Assembly (NCBI GenBank): GCA_027622715.1
Contig: JAQBYN010000004.1
Span: 1 to 64,000, forward strand
Source of the DNA: Pseudomonadota bacterium
Lineage (GTDB): Bacteria; Pseudomonadota; Alphaproteobacteria; SHVP01
Reading direction: 5' to 3'
DNA length: 64,000 bases
The notes beneath the pieces were generated by a model. The model ran no database searches. It was given only the letters and a program-made list of their open reading frames with translations, and was not told where the DNA came from. The position numbers and the translations under genes were made by a program. How positions within the stretch are numbered: the first letter of the stretch is position 1; each line of letters begins with the position of its first letter. Positions 8,368 through 17,847 of this stretch are shown in pieces.

Positions 8368-9390
8368 TTAGGCGCTGGCTTGATCGACCAGCTTGTTTGT
8401 ATAAAGCGTCGACGCTTTGACCGGTTTGGCGAGTTTCAGCGAAACCATCGCGTTGGTAATGGAGTCCCACCGGCTTGCAACGTTGCGCAGGATATTGGCA
8501 TCACCCTCTTCGAACCATGTGTCGAGCTCGGCCTTCGCCGAGATGGCAAGAAGGTCCAAATTCTTGATGCCAATCAGATCGTACTTGTCCCCGATTCGTG
8601 TCAATACCGGTTTCAGGTCTGCATTCCGAACTTCATCAAGCGAGGCCCGAACCCCGCGCAGGAAAGAAACCAACATCTCGGGATTTTTCTCCAGGGTCTC
8701 GGTGCTGCAGAAGTAGATTTGTCCCGGCATCGGGACCTCGCGGTCGGTGTTCCAGGCATGGATTGGTTGGCCGGTTTCCCGTAAGTTTACGACTGAGCCG
8801 GTGCTTGGCATGTAACAAGCGATGCGACCCGCCTCAATAAGACTGAACGCGCCTGCCGCGTTGCCGACGACCTGGCGCTCGACAGATTTGTGCGGGATGC
8901 CATTCTTCTCGAGCATCATGTCCAACAGGTTTTCGGTGCCGCCACCCGAAGATGTGATCCCGATGACTTTGCCCACCATGTCCTTGGGGCTATCAATCGG
9001 GTTGTCCTTGTGGCTTGTCACAAAGAACGGCGAAGACTGCTTGACCGTAGAGAACGAAATCAGCGGCGCGCCCTGATTGCCCACCGCGTTGACAATATCG
9101 ATTGAGCTGGCGCGGCCGATTGCGGCACGTCCGGACAGGACCTGCTGGACGGCCTGTGCAGCGCCGTTGCCCGGCAGGATTTCCGCATCGAGACCTGCTT
9201 TGGCAAAGTGGCCGCCGGTATCTGCGTTTAGAACCGGCATGAAGCCCGCCAAATATTTGAACGGTGTGATGAACACCATTTTTTTCATCTGGGCATTGGC
9301 TCTGCCGATGAAGAATGGACCGAGTGCGGCCGCGCCACCGACCGCCGCGACGCCTTTGACGACCGTGCGACGGGATATTTTTGAAGCCAT
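8368..9390 (-). CDS. ABC transporter substrate-binding protein (NMT1/SsuA-like), Tat-exported
   Basis: 340 residues. The N terminus carries a twin-arginine signal (SRRTVVKG followed by a hydrophobic Ala/Gly stretch) with a likely cut after RANA. The mature part begins QMKKMVFITPF and has the two-lobe periplasmic binding fold of the NMT1/SsuA group (GNGAAQAVQQVLSGRAAIG; SSGGGTENLLDMM). I use the ATG at 9390 because GGAGG lies upstream; a longer frame to 9408 would add six residues. Tat export suggests folding before export. It is the first gene of the importer-Rieske operon and is divergent from the methyltransferase at 9576. Confidence 0.92.
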   Translation of the reverse strand: MASKISRRTVVKGVAAVGGAAALGPFFIGRANAQMKKMVFITPFKYLAGFMPVLNADTGGHFAKAGLDAEILPGNGAAQAVQQVLSGRAAIGRASSIDIVNAVGNQGAPLISFSTVKQSSPFFVTSHKDNPIDSPKDMVGKVIGITSSGGGTENLLDMMLEKNGIPHKSVERQVVGNAAGAFSLIEAGRIACYMPSTGSVVNLRETGQPIHAWNTDREVPMPGQIYFCSTETLEKNPEMLVSFLRGVRASLDEVRNADLKPVLTRIGDKYDLIGIKNLDLLAISAKAELDTWFEEGDANILRNVASRWDSITNAMVSLKLAKPVKASTLYTNKLVDQASA

Positions 9391-9575
9391 TGTTCGTTTC
9401 CTCCCCATGTAGGTTCAGCAGGAAGGGTATCGGCTTGCTGGGGCTCCGGCAAACGGCGCCCAGGAACGTAGGCTTACACTCGCCGTCCCGCCGCGCCGCC
9501 GGTCACCGGGACGCCCAATGGTGTCATGCGCGTATTTGTCTTAGGCTTGGCAATCTCATGACTTCGGAGCAAGCA

Positions 9576-10760
9576 ATGGCCGTCTCTATCGCCGAGCCCT
9601 TCGCCCACGACATCATGCCGCGCGCGGTACACGACGAACATGCGCGCGAGAACGCGACGCTCAGCATGAAGTTACATATGACGTACGGCGTCTATGGCGG
9701 CGACCAGGCTGCGTATCAACACAATGCCCTCGCTCGATTCGCCAAGTCCCATGGGCGCGCCCCCGCTGACAAAACCGAGGTGCGCCATCTCATGATGGCA
9801 GAGCCCTTTACCCAGATGTGGAGCGCGATTGCGCGCAGTCTTCAAGAAATGCTTTGGGACAACGTCGGCGGTTGCGTTGAACGCCAGTTGCCGGATCTTA
9901 TCGACGCCGCGCAGTATGCGCCGAGGCAAGCGGGTGGGTCACTGCGCCTCAATCCGCAGTTCAAGATGCCGCGCTACCTCTCGGCGGTCGACATTCATGC
10001 CATGCCCGGGAGTTACGGCGCCGATCTGACTGAAGGCGACGTATACGCTGGCGCGGTCTACGAGCGGGGGGCCTACTATTACACCAAGGGGTTGGTCGGG
10101 CCATTGAGCGACGGCAGCGGTAGATCGTTGGTCGAATCGTTTTGCCAAATGTACCCGAAGATGCGCCCTACACGGATTCTCGATTTAGGATGCGCGATTG
10201 GCGCGTCGTCGCTGCCATGGGCCGACGCGTTTCCCGATGCCGAGGTGTTTGGTATCGATGTTGGGCCGGCGATTCTTCGCTATGGGCACGCCCGATCGGA
10301 ATATCTTGGCCGCAAGGTTCATTTCAGTCAGCAAGACGCAGAAAAGACGGATTTTCCCGACGACTACTTTGACGTCGTTGCGACCGCCGGCGTGTTTCAC
10401 GAAACGTCCGCGCGCGCCTCGGTCAACATCATGAAAGAAGTGCGTCGAATCCTAAAACCCGGTGGCCTCTCAATCAACTCAGACATCCCGCATCAACACC
10501 ACGACGATCTCCACGATCAGTTCATGCTGGATTGGGACTGCCACTACAATTCAGAACCGTTCTGGGCGCAATGGACCGCGATGACGTCGCACGACCTAAT
10601 GGCAAAGGCGGGGTTCGGCCCAGAACAGGTTTGGGAGCGCTGGCGTGACCGCGACCACCAGGGAAACTTTAGCCTACACGACCGGCCCAAGGACCCATCT
10701 GAGTCGAACCAGGGCGGCATCGGCAAAGGCGTATTCTGGGGAGCCACCAAAACCACTTAG
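9576..10760 (+). CDS. SAM-dependent methyltransferase with an unassigned N-terminal domain (copy 1)
   Basis: 394 residues. The last 240 form a class I methyltransferase: motif I ILDLGCAIGASSLPWA, acidic strand EVFGIDVG, DAEKTDFPDDYFDVV, and RILKPGGLSI. The first 150 residues (with a SHGRAP element and SAVDIHAMPG) belong to no domain I recognise. The ATG at 9576 has GGAG six bases upstream; an ATG at 9558 is in frame. A diverged paralogue lies at 47904-49012 with the same N-terminal domain, including HGRAP and TAVDIHGMPG. It is divergent from the transporter operon. The methyl acceptor is unknown. Confidence 0.85.
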   Translation: MAVSIAEPFAHDIMPRAVHDEHARENATLSMKLHMTYGVYGGDQAAYQHNALARFAKSHGRAPADKTEVRHLMMAEPFTQMWSAIARSLQEMLWDNVGGCVERQLPDLIDAAQYAPRQAGGSLRLNPQFKMPRYLSAVDIHAMPGSYGADLTEGDVYAGAVYERGAYYYTKGLVGPLSDGSGRSLVESFCQMYPKMRPTRILDLGCAIGASSLPWADAFPDAEVFGIDVGPAILRYGHARSEYLGRKVHFSQQDAEKTDFPDDYFDVVATAGVFHETSARASVNIMKEVRRILKPGGLSINSDIPHQHHDDLHDQFMLDWDCHYNSEPFWAQWTAMTSHDLMAKAGFGPEQVWERWRDRDHQGNFSLHDRPKDPSESNQGGIGKGVFWGATKTT

Positions 10761-10952
10761 TAGTTTCTCGGGCCGAGCGTATCCGTCTGGCGGGTCGCGT
10801 CCAACGCGCCCAAGAAACGGCGCCCCAAGCCCAATCCGCCAGCGCAAATCATCGACCGGCGCTCAACCTGAGCACACCGCATTATGCGCGCGACCCCGAA
10901 CGGATTGTTGTTCTTAGTTATCGACCTGCCGCCGCAAAAAGGAGTTTTCAAT

Positions 10953-11846
10953 ATGAATGATTCGCTGAACCAGCCCTCAACCTACGTCCCGCCGAAAGTC
11001 TGGAAATGGGAAAAGGAAAATGGCGGGCGCTTCGCGAAGGTCAATCGCCCGACCGCGGGGGCCACTCACGAGAAAGAACTACCGGTCGGCAAGCACCCCT
11101 TGCAGCTGTATTCGCTGGCCACACCGAACGGGGTGAAGGTTACCGTGATGCTCGAGGAGCTGCTGGCCCGCGGCGTGACCGGCGCCGAATATGACGCTTG
11201 GTTGATCCACATTGACGACGGCGACCAATTTGGCAGCGGCTTTGTCGCGGCAAATCCAAATTCCAAGATCCCGGCGCTGATGGATCACAGCCGCGATCCG
11301 GTGACGCGCGTCTTTGAATCCGGCGCGATCCTGTTGTACCTCGCGGAGAAATTCGGTGCGTTTGTTCCGGACGACCCGGCCAAACGGGCGGAATGCCTGT
11401 CATGGCTATTTTGGCAAATGGGCAGCGCGCCTTATCTCGGCGGCGGCTTCGGCCACTTTTATGCTTATGCGCCGTTCAAGATCGAATACTGCATCGACCG
11501 CTATGCGATGGAAGTAAAGCGCCAACTAGACGTGCTCGATCAGCACCTAGCCGATCATCGGTTCATGTGCGGCAACGACTATACCATCGCCGACATGGCC
11601 ATCTGGCCGTGGTACGGCGGTGTCGTTCTGAACGCGGCCTACGATGCCGCCGAGTTTCTCGGCGCTGATTCCTATAAGCATCTTGGTCGCTGGGCGCGAG
11701 AGGTCGACAAGCGCAAGGCCGTGCAACGTGGCCGTATGGTGAACCGGTCGTTCGGACCGCTCGAGCAGCAACTGCGGGAACGTCATGACGCGAGCGATTT
11801 CGCTACCAAGACGCAAGACAAGATCGAACCGAAAAGCGCTGATTGA
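10953..11846 (+). CDS. yghU: YghU-like glutathione S-transferase / disulfide-bond oxidoreductase
   Basis: 297 residues closely following the YghU pattern. The thioredoxin-like half (LYSLATPNGVKVTVMLEEL, NPNSKIPAL, ESGAILLYLAEKF) is followed by an all-helical half with YTIADMAIWPW. The N-terminal extension before the thioredoxin fold (YVPPKVWKW) is characteristic of this nu-class group, which binds two glutathiones and reduces disulfides and peroxides in the cytoplasm. The ATG at 10953 has AAGGAG upstream. It appears monocistronic, followed by a hairpin. Confidence 0.93.
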   Translation: MNDSLNQPSTYVPPKVWKWEKENGGRFAKVNRPTAGATHEKELPVGKHPLQLYSLATPNGVKVTVMLEELLARGVTGAEYDAWLIHIDDGDQFGSGFVAANPNSKIPALMDHSRDPVTRVFESGAILLYLAEKFGAFVPDDPAKRAECLSWLFWQMGSAPYLGGGFGHFYAYAPFKIEYCIDRYAMEVKRQLDVLDQHLADHRFMCGNDYTIADMAIWPWYGGVVLNAAYDAAEFLGADSYKHLGRWAREVDKRKAVQRGRMVNRSFGPLEQQLRERHDASDFATKTQDKIEPKSAD

Positions 11847-11870
11847 GGTTACGGCCCTGCGGGCGTAACC
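11847..11870 (+). terminator. Hairpin directly after yghU
   Basis: GGTTACG and CGTAACC pair over seven bases, with two more inner pairs, immediately after the stop. No T-tract follows. It is a candidate 3'-end or Rho-assisted terminator between convergent genes. Confidence 0.45.
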
Positions 11871-11924
11871 GACGGTGGCTGGCGAACAGATCGGTTCGGT
11901 CTCGCGCTGGCGCCCTGCAAGCAA

Positions 11925-12116
11925 CTAGACTCGTTCGAGGCTGCTGCCTTTGACAACGCGTTCGTGCGGCTCCAGGAGGCTCTTGATTCGATATTGTGTC
12001 TCGCCACCGCTCTCGGGCAATTGGCGGATCACCTTGTATTCGCCGGTGGCGGCGGTTCGATTCATCGGGTCGCGGCGGAGCCGGACGGTTTGTCCGGTGC
12101 GAAAAGAGGTTGCCAT
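11925..12116 (-). CDS. Small conserved basic protein, 63 aa
   Basis: Sixty-three residues from an ATG at 12116, with GGAG five bases upstream. The chain reads as a compact beta-rich protein: a TGQTVRLRR start, a YKVIRQLPE middle and RIKSLLEPHERVV near the end. I recall similar 60-70 residue proteins with the pattern GQ-VRL-R and QYRIK...EPHERVV in Rhizobiales and Rhodospirillales, all without function. No signal peptide or metal motif is seen. The frame to 12152 adds 12 unlikely residues. It is convergent with yghU. A stretch of about 320 bp upstream (12117-12440) holds nothing I can support. Confidence 0.7.
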   Translation of the reverse strand: MATSFRTGQTVRLRRDPMNRTAATGEYKVIRQLPESGGETQYRIKSLLEPHERVVKGSSLERV

Positions 12117-12440
12117 GGGTGCTCCAGATGTAGTGCCAATGCAGGTCTGCACCGGCGGGCGGCTCTTGGGCTCGCGTCGGGCGATCCAAGCAAGTTCTAC
12201 GCGTTCTCAGTATCGGGTCCGCTGGATAAGGGGTCTGGACGGGGGCGCTCGACCGCAATGAGGGCCTTAGCGGATTGTCCAACCTTGCGCGCGGATGGCC
12301 TTCAGCATCGGGCTCCGAGGGGACAATAGCAAGGGCCACCGGCTAACGCGCTCCAGGCCTAGGCCTGCCCACGACCGCATCACTTTCACTGGGCCGCCGG
12401 CGCGGTCGGTATCGTCACGCCGCAACGGACTCATTTTGCC

Positions 12441-13322
12441 CTAGGGTGGCCCGACCGCTTTCGCCAACAAGGCAATGGTCTCTTCCAAGGTGCGGGACCG
12501 GTCCAATGTTTCGCGGGTTTCCGCAGCGAGCGGCGTGCCGGCGAGATGACGGAACAGGTCGGCGGCGCCTTGATGAAACCCCTCGGGCATGCCCACGGCA
12601 CCATAGGTCGAGGCAATCTCTTCCATTTCGCCGACCCAGCGCTCGGCGTCGGCGGCAAGCCACGGTACCGATCGGTTCATCGCCTGCCATGCATTGGGTG
12701 ACCGGCTCGATACTTCAGTCGCCAAAACGTCGCCGAGGCCGTAGCGCGCCGCCACGATCAGCGCCGCCGCGTACAGCGCGTTGGTCCCTTTGGTGATCGA
12801 GGCAAAACACATCTTCAACGCCGAGGCATCGCCCACACGGTCCGACAAAATGTTGACCGCCATGCCCTTGCCGTCCAGCACTTTCAAATGTGCCGCGGCG
12901 GTACCGCTGGCGTGGAACTGGGTGACCCGGTCCTTGCCGGGCGCGAGGCCGATAATGCCGGCGTCGATAAACGGGACGCTCGCGGCGGGGGCGTCTTCGG
13001 CCAGGGCCATCGCCGTCATCGGCGAGATCGCGTTGCAGTCGGCAAACGGGATGATGCGGCCGGTACGTTGCATCGCCGATATCGCTTGCGCGGCGATTTC
13101 GGCAGCGGCCGACGGCGGTGCGATCGACAAGAAAAGATCGGCGGCCTCGATCACGGCGTCGAGGCTGCCTAGATCGCTCACGCCGCCCGCCGCGGCAAGC
13201 TGAATGCTGCGCGCGCTGCGCCCGGTCAGGTCGGTCACCACGGTGTGGCGGTGGTCGCGCAAGGCGCGCCCGACGGCATGGCCCATATCGCCCGTCGCGA
13301 CGATCGCGATCGTTTCGTTCAT
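12441..13322 (-). CDS. NAD(P)-dependent beta-hydroxyacid dehydrogenase-like protein with DUF1932-type C terminus
   Basis: 293 residues. The Rossmann start ATGDMGHAVGRAL is the 6-phosphogluconate-dehydrogenase NAD-binding fold, and the C-terminal helical domain has KMCFASITKGTNALY, resembling DUF1932 members. The usual catalytic Lys helix of hydroxyisobutyrate dehydrogenases is modified (ALKMCFAS). The function is probably oxidation of a small hydroxy acid or a related reductase step; the substrate is not predictable. It stands alone, with its own promoter region in the 470 bp upstream gap. Confidence 0.83.
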   Translation of the reverse strand: MNETIAIVATGDMGHAVGRALRDHRHTVVTDLTGRSARSIQLAAAGGVSDLGSLDAVIEAADLFLSIAPPSAAAEIAAQAISAMQRTGRIIPFADCNAISPMTAMALAEDAPAASVPFIDAGIIGLAPGKDRVTQFHASGTAAAHLKVLDGKGMAVNILSDRVGDASALKMCFASITKGTNALYAAALIVAARYGLGDVLATEVSSRSPNAWQAMNRSVPWLAADAERWVGEMEEIASTYGAVGMPEGFHQGAADLFRHLAGTPLAAETRETLDRSRTLEETIALLAKAVGPP

Positions 13323-13794
13323 GGCATCAACATATGGGTAAAACGAAATCCGTGCATTGCCGGATCGTCAGCGGTGAAATTTGTGAAATCTGCCATGTTC
13401 GCGTCAAAGTTGGATGCTTTCATCTCACCAGCACGACGCGCCTACCAGGACGGCCTCCCGCAAGAACAGAGGGGGTCTGATAATCAATCTAGGGTCGACA
13501 CCGATTCGGGCCGTCCTAAACTTTGACGGGCCGAACCAAGAGCAAGAAATGTTTGTCGACAGTCTTGGTACCGAGCTTGGTTGGGGATGTTGAGACGGCG
13601 CCCCTGCAACGGTTCTCGGCGTGGGGCGGAACGTGCCGACGAGGATGTCGTCCTCACGGCGCCTTCTCGCCGAACCAGCGCAACATCCCGCTGCTTACAC
13701 ATTTCATCTAAGTCCCAGGACCACCCAGTTGGGCGGCGCGTGGGCGGACATTGTCCCGATCGTGCATAGACGCGACGGGCGCAAGGGAGGATTG
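13323..13794. other. Gap of about 470 bp without a supported gene
   Basis: Short open frames on both strands have no ribosome site or recognisable composition. The start regions of the dehydrogenase (minus) and of the small protein at 13795 (plus) must lie here. I see no terminator, repeat or RNA gene. Confidence 0.6.
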
Positions 13795-14079
13795 ATGGAA
13801 GACACCCCTAAGCGGTCCGCCGCACCCTACATCGTCCTTCGCGTCGTCACCGAGGACCTCGCGAGTGTCGCGCCGGGCGGTACGATGATCGTGACGAATT
13901 GCGCCGACCAGGTCTTGATCCACGATGCCTGCTACGTGGTCCGAGACCGTGGCAGTGCTAAAGTTCGGCGCTACTGCCAGAGAACGAATTTGCTCTTAGG
14001 CGATGACGCCCGCCGGTCGCCTCTTGCGGGTCCCTTCGACATCGTTGGGCGGGTGGTCAGCGTGATCCGCGATCTCTAG
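13795..14079 (+). CDS. Small protein with LexA/S24-like C-terminal pattern, 94 aa
   Basis: The ATG at 13795 has GGGAGGA five bases upstream. The 94-residue product shows the order of strands seen in the C-terminal half of S24/LexA-type regulators: GGTMIVTN, an alternating VLIHDACYVV stretch, a basic AKVRRY and a final FDIVGRVVSVIRDL that closely matches the last strand of those proteins. There is no helix-turn-helix and no Ser in the usual place, so it is not an active S24 peptidase. It may be a stand-alone non-catalytic domain or a remnant. The family assignment is weak and the gene call moderate. Confidence 0.6.
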   Translation: MEDTPKRSAAPYIVLRVVTEDLASVAPGGTMIVTNCADQVLIHDACYVVRDRGSAKVRRYCQRTNLLLGDDARRSPLAGPFDIVGRVVSVIRDL

Positions 14080-14166
14080 CGGCTTTCCAGCTAGGCGGCA
14101 TGCGCGTCATTCTCAACGGGGCTGGATTAGGATAGCGTCTCGGCGCCCATCCACGGAGCGGCCCGA

Positions 14167-16569
14167 ATGAAGGATATCGAGTTACGCCTCGCGCTCGTGT
14201 GCTATGGCGGCGTTTCGCTCGCCGTGTACATGCACGGCGTGACTAAAGAGTTTCTCAAACTGGTCCGCGCCTCACGGGCCTATCACGCCCTACCAAAGGG
14301 GGCGGGGCGGGCTAACGCCGCCTACCTGACGGCAACCCATAGTGCTGATCCCGAGGTCGACACCGAGCAGGTGTATTTCGAGCTCTTCCAGGCAATCGGC
14401 AAGACGCTCGATCTGCGCGTGGTGATTGATGTGATTACCGGCGCGTCCGCGGGCGGCGTGAACGGCGTGCTTCTGGCCAGGGCGCTGGCGCATGATCTCT
14501 CGCTTAGCCCGTTGAGCGATGTCTGGCTCGAAGAGGCCGACATCAATCAATTGCTCGCCAAGAACCGAGCGGCGGGCACTTGGTCCAAGTGGTTCTTGAG
14601 ACCCTTCATTTCTTGGTACGTCCGTCGGACTCGGGAAGCCGATTCCGAAATGCGGGAAAAGCTTTCCCGATTCCTGCGGTCTCGCTGGTTTCGGCCGCCG
14701 TTCGACGGCGCGTACCTCGCGACGGTTCTATACGACGCGATGCTGGCGATGGGCGAGCCGGCTTATCCCGGCGCGTCGCTCCTGCCAGCGGGCCAGCGCC
14801 TCGACCTTGTTGTGACCCTCACTGATTTCTACGGATATCCCCGGCGGGTGCCGATGTACGACCCGCCCTTTGTGACCGAGCGCGAGCACCGGCACACCTT
14901 AGGATTCTCTTATCAACGTCATCATGGTGGCGAGGAAAAAAGCCGGTTTACCGCAGCGGATGTCCCGTCGCTCGCTTTCGCGGCGCGCGCGACGTCATCG
15001 TTTCCCGGCGCTTTCCAGCCGGCACAGATCGGCGAAATGGATCGCATCTGCGCCGCGCGCGGTGACGTGTGGACCACCCGCGAGAACTTCCTCAAGGAGA
15101 ACTTTGGACGTTACCTACAGGCCGGATCCGATCCTGGATTGACCTCGTTCGTCGACGGGTCGGTCCTCAACAACAAACCGATCGCCCAGGCGATGGATGC
15201 TATCCGCGGGCGATCTGCCCATCGGCAAGTCGATCGGCGTGTCGTGTATGTCGACCCCGATCCGGCGCACGATCCGCCACCGCCCGACGGGCGTCGCCCG
15301 GGCTGGTTCAGCACGTTGAAGGGCGCGCTCTCTGACCTGCCGCGCAATGAACCGGTCTTTGACGAACTCAGTTGGGTGCGCAGCTACAACCGGCGGGTCC
15401 GCCGAATAAGGGCCGGCGTCGAAGCCGCCCGCCCGCAGGTTTCGGAAAAAGTGCGTCAGCTCGGGCGACGTTCCCTCGAACGGGTGTCTAAGCCGAGAGA
15501 CTTAGCGAACCTGCGCGAGGCGGCCAACGCCGAGGCTGCGCGCGAGGGCGGTTTCGCCTATGAGGCCTACGTCCGCCAAAAGATGCAATCCGTGATCGAT
15601 TTTGTCGGCGGCCTATTGGCCGATCTCGGCGGGTTCCAACCGGAGTCGCCCGAAGCGGTGGCAGTCGCGAACCTTGTCGAGGCGTGGTGCCTGGCGAACG
15701 ACATTGCGATTGCCGATGGCCCTATTACGCTCGCCGACAACGTGCTGCGCCGAACGCCGCCGCCGTGGGTTCGCTTCATGTTGCAGTTCGACTTACCGTT
15801 TCGGTCGCGCCGGCTCTTGTTTGTGATCCGACAGCTCAACATCACCTATGCTCGAATCGAAACCGAGACCGACGACGGACCTTTGGCCGATGACTTCAAC
15901 AATCTCAAGGGCACGCTTTATGACATCGCCGAATCGATGCGGCATCGCACCACGGCGGCCTTCGCGAGTACCGCGTTAATCGGGGCAGTCCGCAATGCAT
16001 TCGGAGTCGATCCGGCGGCTGCGTCGCTATCATCGCTCGACTCCCTCATTGTGGATTTGGCGCTAGAAATCGATCTGAAGCACCAAAACGGGCGTATCGA
16101 CGAGGTGCTCTCGGCGCTACCGCGGTCGTGGAAGGAAGTGCGGGCCGACCTGCTGACGGCCTATATCGGATTTGCTTACTGGGATCCGCTGACCTTCTCG
16201 TCGTCGAACTGGCGCGAGGCCGAGGAGTACGAGGAGATTCGCGTTCACCGCATCAGCCCCGAAGATGCCGATACGATCCGCAAGGGCGGCGCCCGCGCTA
16301 CGCTCAAAGGAATAGACTTTGGTCATTTCGGCGCGTTCTTCAGCCGCAAGCACCGCGAGAACGATTACCTTTGGGGCCGCCTTCACGCGGCGGACCGACT
16401 GGTCGACCTCGTGTTGGATGCGGCTGCGAAACAGGGTGCGGTGCTTGATGACGAGGCGACCCGCATCAAGAAGCAATTGTTTGAAGCAATTCTTGCCCGC
16501 GAAACCGAAAATCTCACCACAATTCCGGGTGTTGTCAGTCAAATCGGCAAAGAAGTTTCGCAGCTGTGA
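14167..16569 (+). CDS. Patatin-like protein, long form (DUF3376 type)
   Basis: 800 residues. The patatin core has the glycine-rich start CYGGVSLAVYMHG, the serine nucleophile in ITGASAGGVNG and the Asp of the dyad in FVDGSVLNNKP, so the Ser-Asp lipase dyad is intact. The remaining 400 residues are helical with many charged residues and resemble the long patatin-like proteins carrying a DUF3376 tail. It is expected to be a phospholipase or acyl hydrolase; no signal peptide is seen, so cytoplasmic or membrane-peripheral. GGAGCGG precedes the ATG. It is convergent with the pentapeptide-repeat gene. Confidence 0.9.
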   Translation: MKDIELRLALVCYGGVSLAVYMHGVTKEFLKLVRASRAYHALPKGAGRANAAYLTATHSADPEVDTEQVYFELFQAIGKTLDLRVVIDVITGASAGGVNGVLLARALAHDLSLSPLSDVWLEEADINQLLAKNRAAGTWSKWFLRPFISWYVRRTREADSEMREKLSRFLRSRWFRPPFDGAYLATVLYDAMLAMGEPAYPGASLLPAGQRLDLVVTLTDFYGYPRRVPMYDPPFVTEREHRHTLGFSYQRHHGGEEKSRFTAADVPSLAFAARATSSFPGAFQPAQIGEMDRICAARGDVWTTRENFLKENFGRYLQAGSDPGLTSFVDGSVLNNKPIAQAMDAIRGRSAHRQVDRRVVYVDPDPAHDPPPPDGRRPGWFSTLKGALSDLPRNEPVFDELSWVRSYNRRVRRIRAGVEAARPQVSEKVRQLGRRSLERVSKPRDLANLREAANAEAAREGGFAYEAYVRQKMQSVIDFVGGLLADLGGFQPESPEAVAVANLVEAWCLANDIAIADGPITLADNVLRRTPPPWVRFMLQFDLPFRSRRLLFVIRQLNITYARIETETDDGPLADDFNNLKGTLYDIAESMRHRTTAAFASTALIGAVRNAFGVDPAAASLSSLDSLIVDLALEIDLKHQNGRIDEVLSALPRSWKEVRADLLTAYIGFAYWDPLTFSSSNWREAEEYEEIRVHRISPEDADTIRKGGARATLKGIDFGHFGAFFSRKHRENDYLWGRLHAADRLVDLVLDAAAKQGAVLDDEATRIKKQLFEAILARETENLTTIPGVVSQIGKEVSQL

Positions 16570-16599
16570 ATGGTCGAAGCGGTCGGCAACGCGGCGCCG

Positions 16600-17736
16600 T
16601 CAGTGGGCGGTCTCAGGCTCTTCCAATCGCATGCCGCGCGTATTGGCATTTTTCATGTCGGCGCTCGTAAGGTCTGCATACCGCGTGTAGCCGACCTCCT
16701 GACCATCCAGGGCCCGAATTTTCATTGCGCGCAAGTCAGCACTCGCGAGGTTGGCTTTTCTTAGGATAGCCCCGCGCAGCTTGATCCCGCGTAAATCGGC
16801 ACCCGCCAGAACCGCGCCCTCAAGATTGCATTCGCTCAAGTCGGCAAGCTCGAGTGCCGCGCCCCGAAGGTTGGCGCCCGCCAGATTACAATTGACGATC
16901 CGCGCGCCGCTGAGGTACGCGCCAGGAATGTCGATCCCGGTGAGATCCTGATCTTCTAAGGTCAAACGCTTGCCGCGTTCGCCGTTCGACGCGGCCCACA
17001 ACGCATGCGCCCGCATTTGACCTTGCAAAGACTCCGGCAGTGACAGAATGGCGCGGAGTGCGTCGTCGCCCGCGCCGCGATCGATCGACGCGCCGGTCAG
17101 AAGGGCGCCACGGAACCGAGAACCCAAAAGGCTGGCGCGCTCCAGATTTGCGCCGGACAGATTGGCGGCCGTGAGGTCGGCCGAATCGAGACGGGCCCCA
17201 GAGAGATTGGCCATCGACAGGTCGGCCTCTTCGAAATTTGCACTTTCGAAATTGGCCCCGGATGCGTCGACGTCCTTGAGGTTGGCGCGCTTGAGGTTTG
17301 CAAAAAGAAGTCGCGCCCTACTCAGAATCGACCCTTCAAGGTTCGCACCGCTCAAGTCCGTACGGGTCTCTGCGGTACCGAGGCTTGCCTTGCCGGGCCT
17401 CAAATCCGCGCCCGCGAGATTGGCGCCCTTGAGAACAGCGCCGCGGAACCGAGCGCCGCGCAGATCGGCGCCTTCAAAATTCGTCCGCGTGAGGTTGGCG
17501 CCGGCAAGATTGGCGCCGAACAGATCAGCCTCGCTAAGATCGGCGGTCGTCAGATCGATCCGCGATAGATTTGCGCCCGTCAACTTTGCTTGTCGCAAAT
17601 CGATGCCCGGCAGACGCAATCCGGACAGGTCGGCGCCGTGCAAATCGGCGCGTTTTCCACCAGGTCGCCCGGTTGAAAACCGCGCATGCTCGCGCAGAAT
17701 GGTCACGAGTGCCTGAGAGTCGAATGGGGTCGTCAT
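16600..17736 (-). CDS. Pentapeptide-repeat protein
   Basis: 378 residues made almost wholly of A(D/N)LxX pentapeptides (ADLSEADLFGANLAGANL and so on). The chain should fold into a right-handed quadrilateral beta-helix. The run breaks once around the SLPESLQGQMRAHALWAASNG segment, dividing it into two helices. Some family members mimic DNA and bind gyrase; here nothing points to that specifically, and most such proteins have no known role. No signal peptide. It starts at the ATG at 17736 and stands alone between convergent and divergent neighbours. Confidence 0.92.
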   Translation of the reverse strand: MTTPFDSQALVTILREHARFSTGRPGGKRADLHGADLSGLRLPGIDLRQAKLTGANLSRIDLTTADLSEADLFGANLAGANLTRTNFEGADLRGARFRGAVLKGANLAGADLRPGKASLGTAETRTDLSGANLEGSILSRARLLFANLKRANLKDVDASGANFESANFEEADLSMANLSGARLDSADLTAANLSGANLERASLLGSRFRGALLTGASIDRGAGDDALRAILSLPESLQGQMRAHALWAASNGERGKRLTLEDQDLTGIDIPGAYLSGARIVNCNLAGANLRGAALELADLSECNLEGAVLAGADLRGIKLRGAILRKANLASADLRAMKIRALDGQEVGYTRYADLTSADMKNANTRGMRLEEPETAH

Positions 17737-17847
17737 GCCGTCACCTCGCCGCTCATGCTAGGTTGAATCGTCGGCCTCCGCGCGAAGTATCGATTCGGAT
17801 TTTCATAGAATTTGTGCGGATTCTACGGGCTTTGGTATGATCCGACG

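Noticed and set aside
9484-9513. 7-bp inverted repeat CGTCCCG/CGGGACG in the divergent region before methyltransferase copy 1
   Set aside because: Short stem with a 16-base loop in GC-rich DNA; no position relative to a promoter could be shown.
13334-13480. 48-codon frame containing CEICH in the 13.3-13.8 kb gap
   Set aside because: The CxxCH-like residues look accidental: no signal peptide, no SD and no further pattern.
17048-17716. 222-codon plus-strand frame opposite the pentapeptide gene
   Set aside because: Its Arg/Ala/Ser/Pro periodicity is the antisense image of the pentapeptide repeats.
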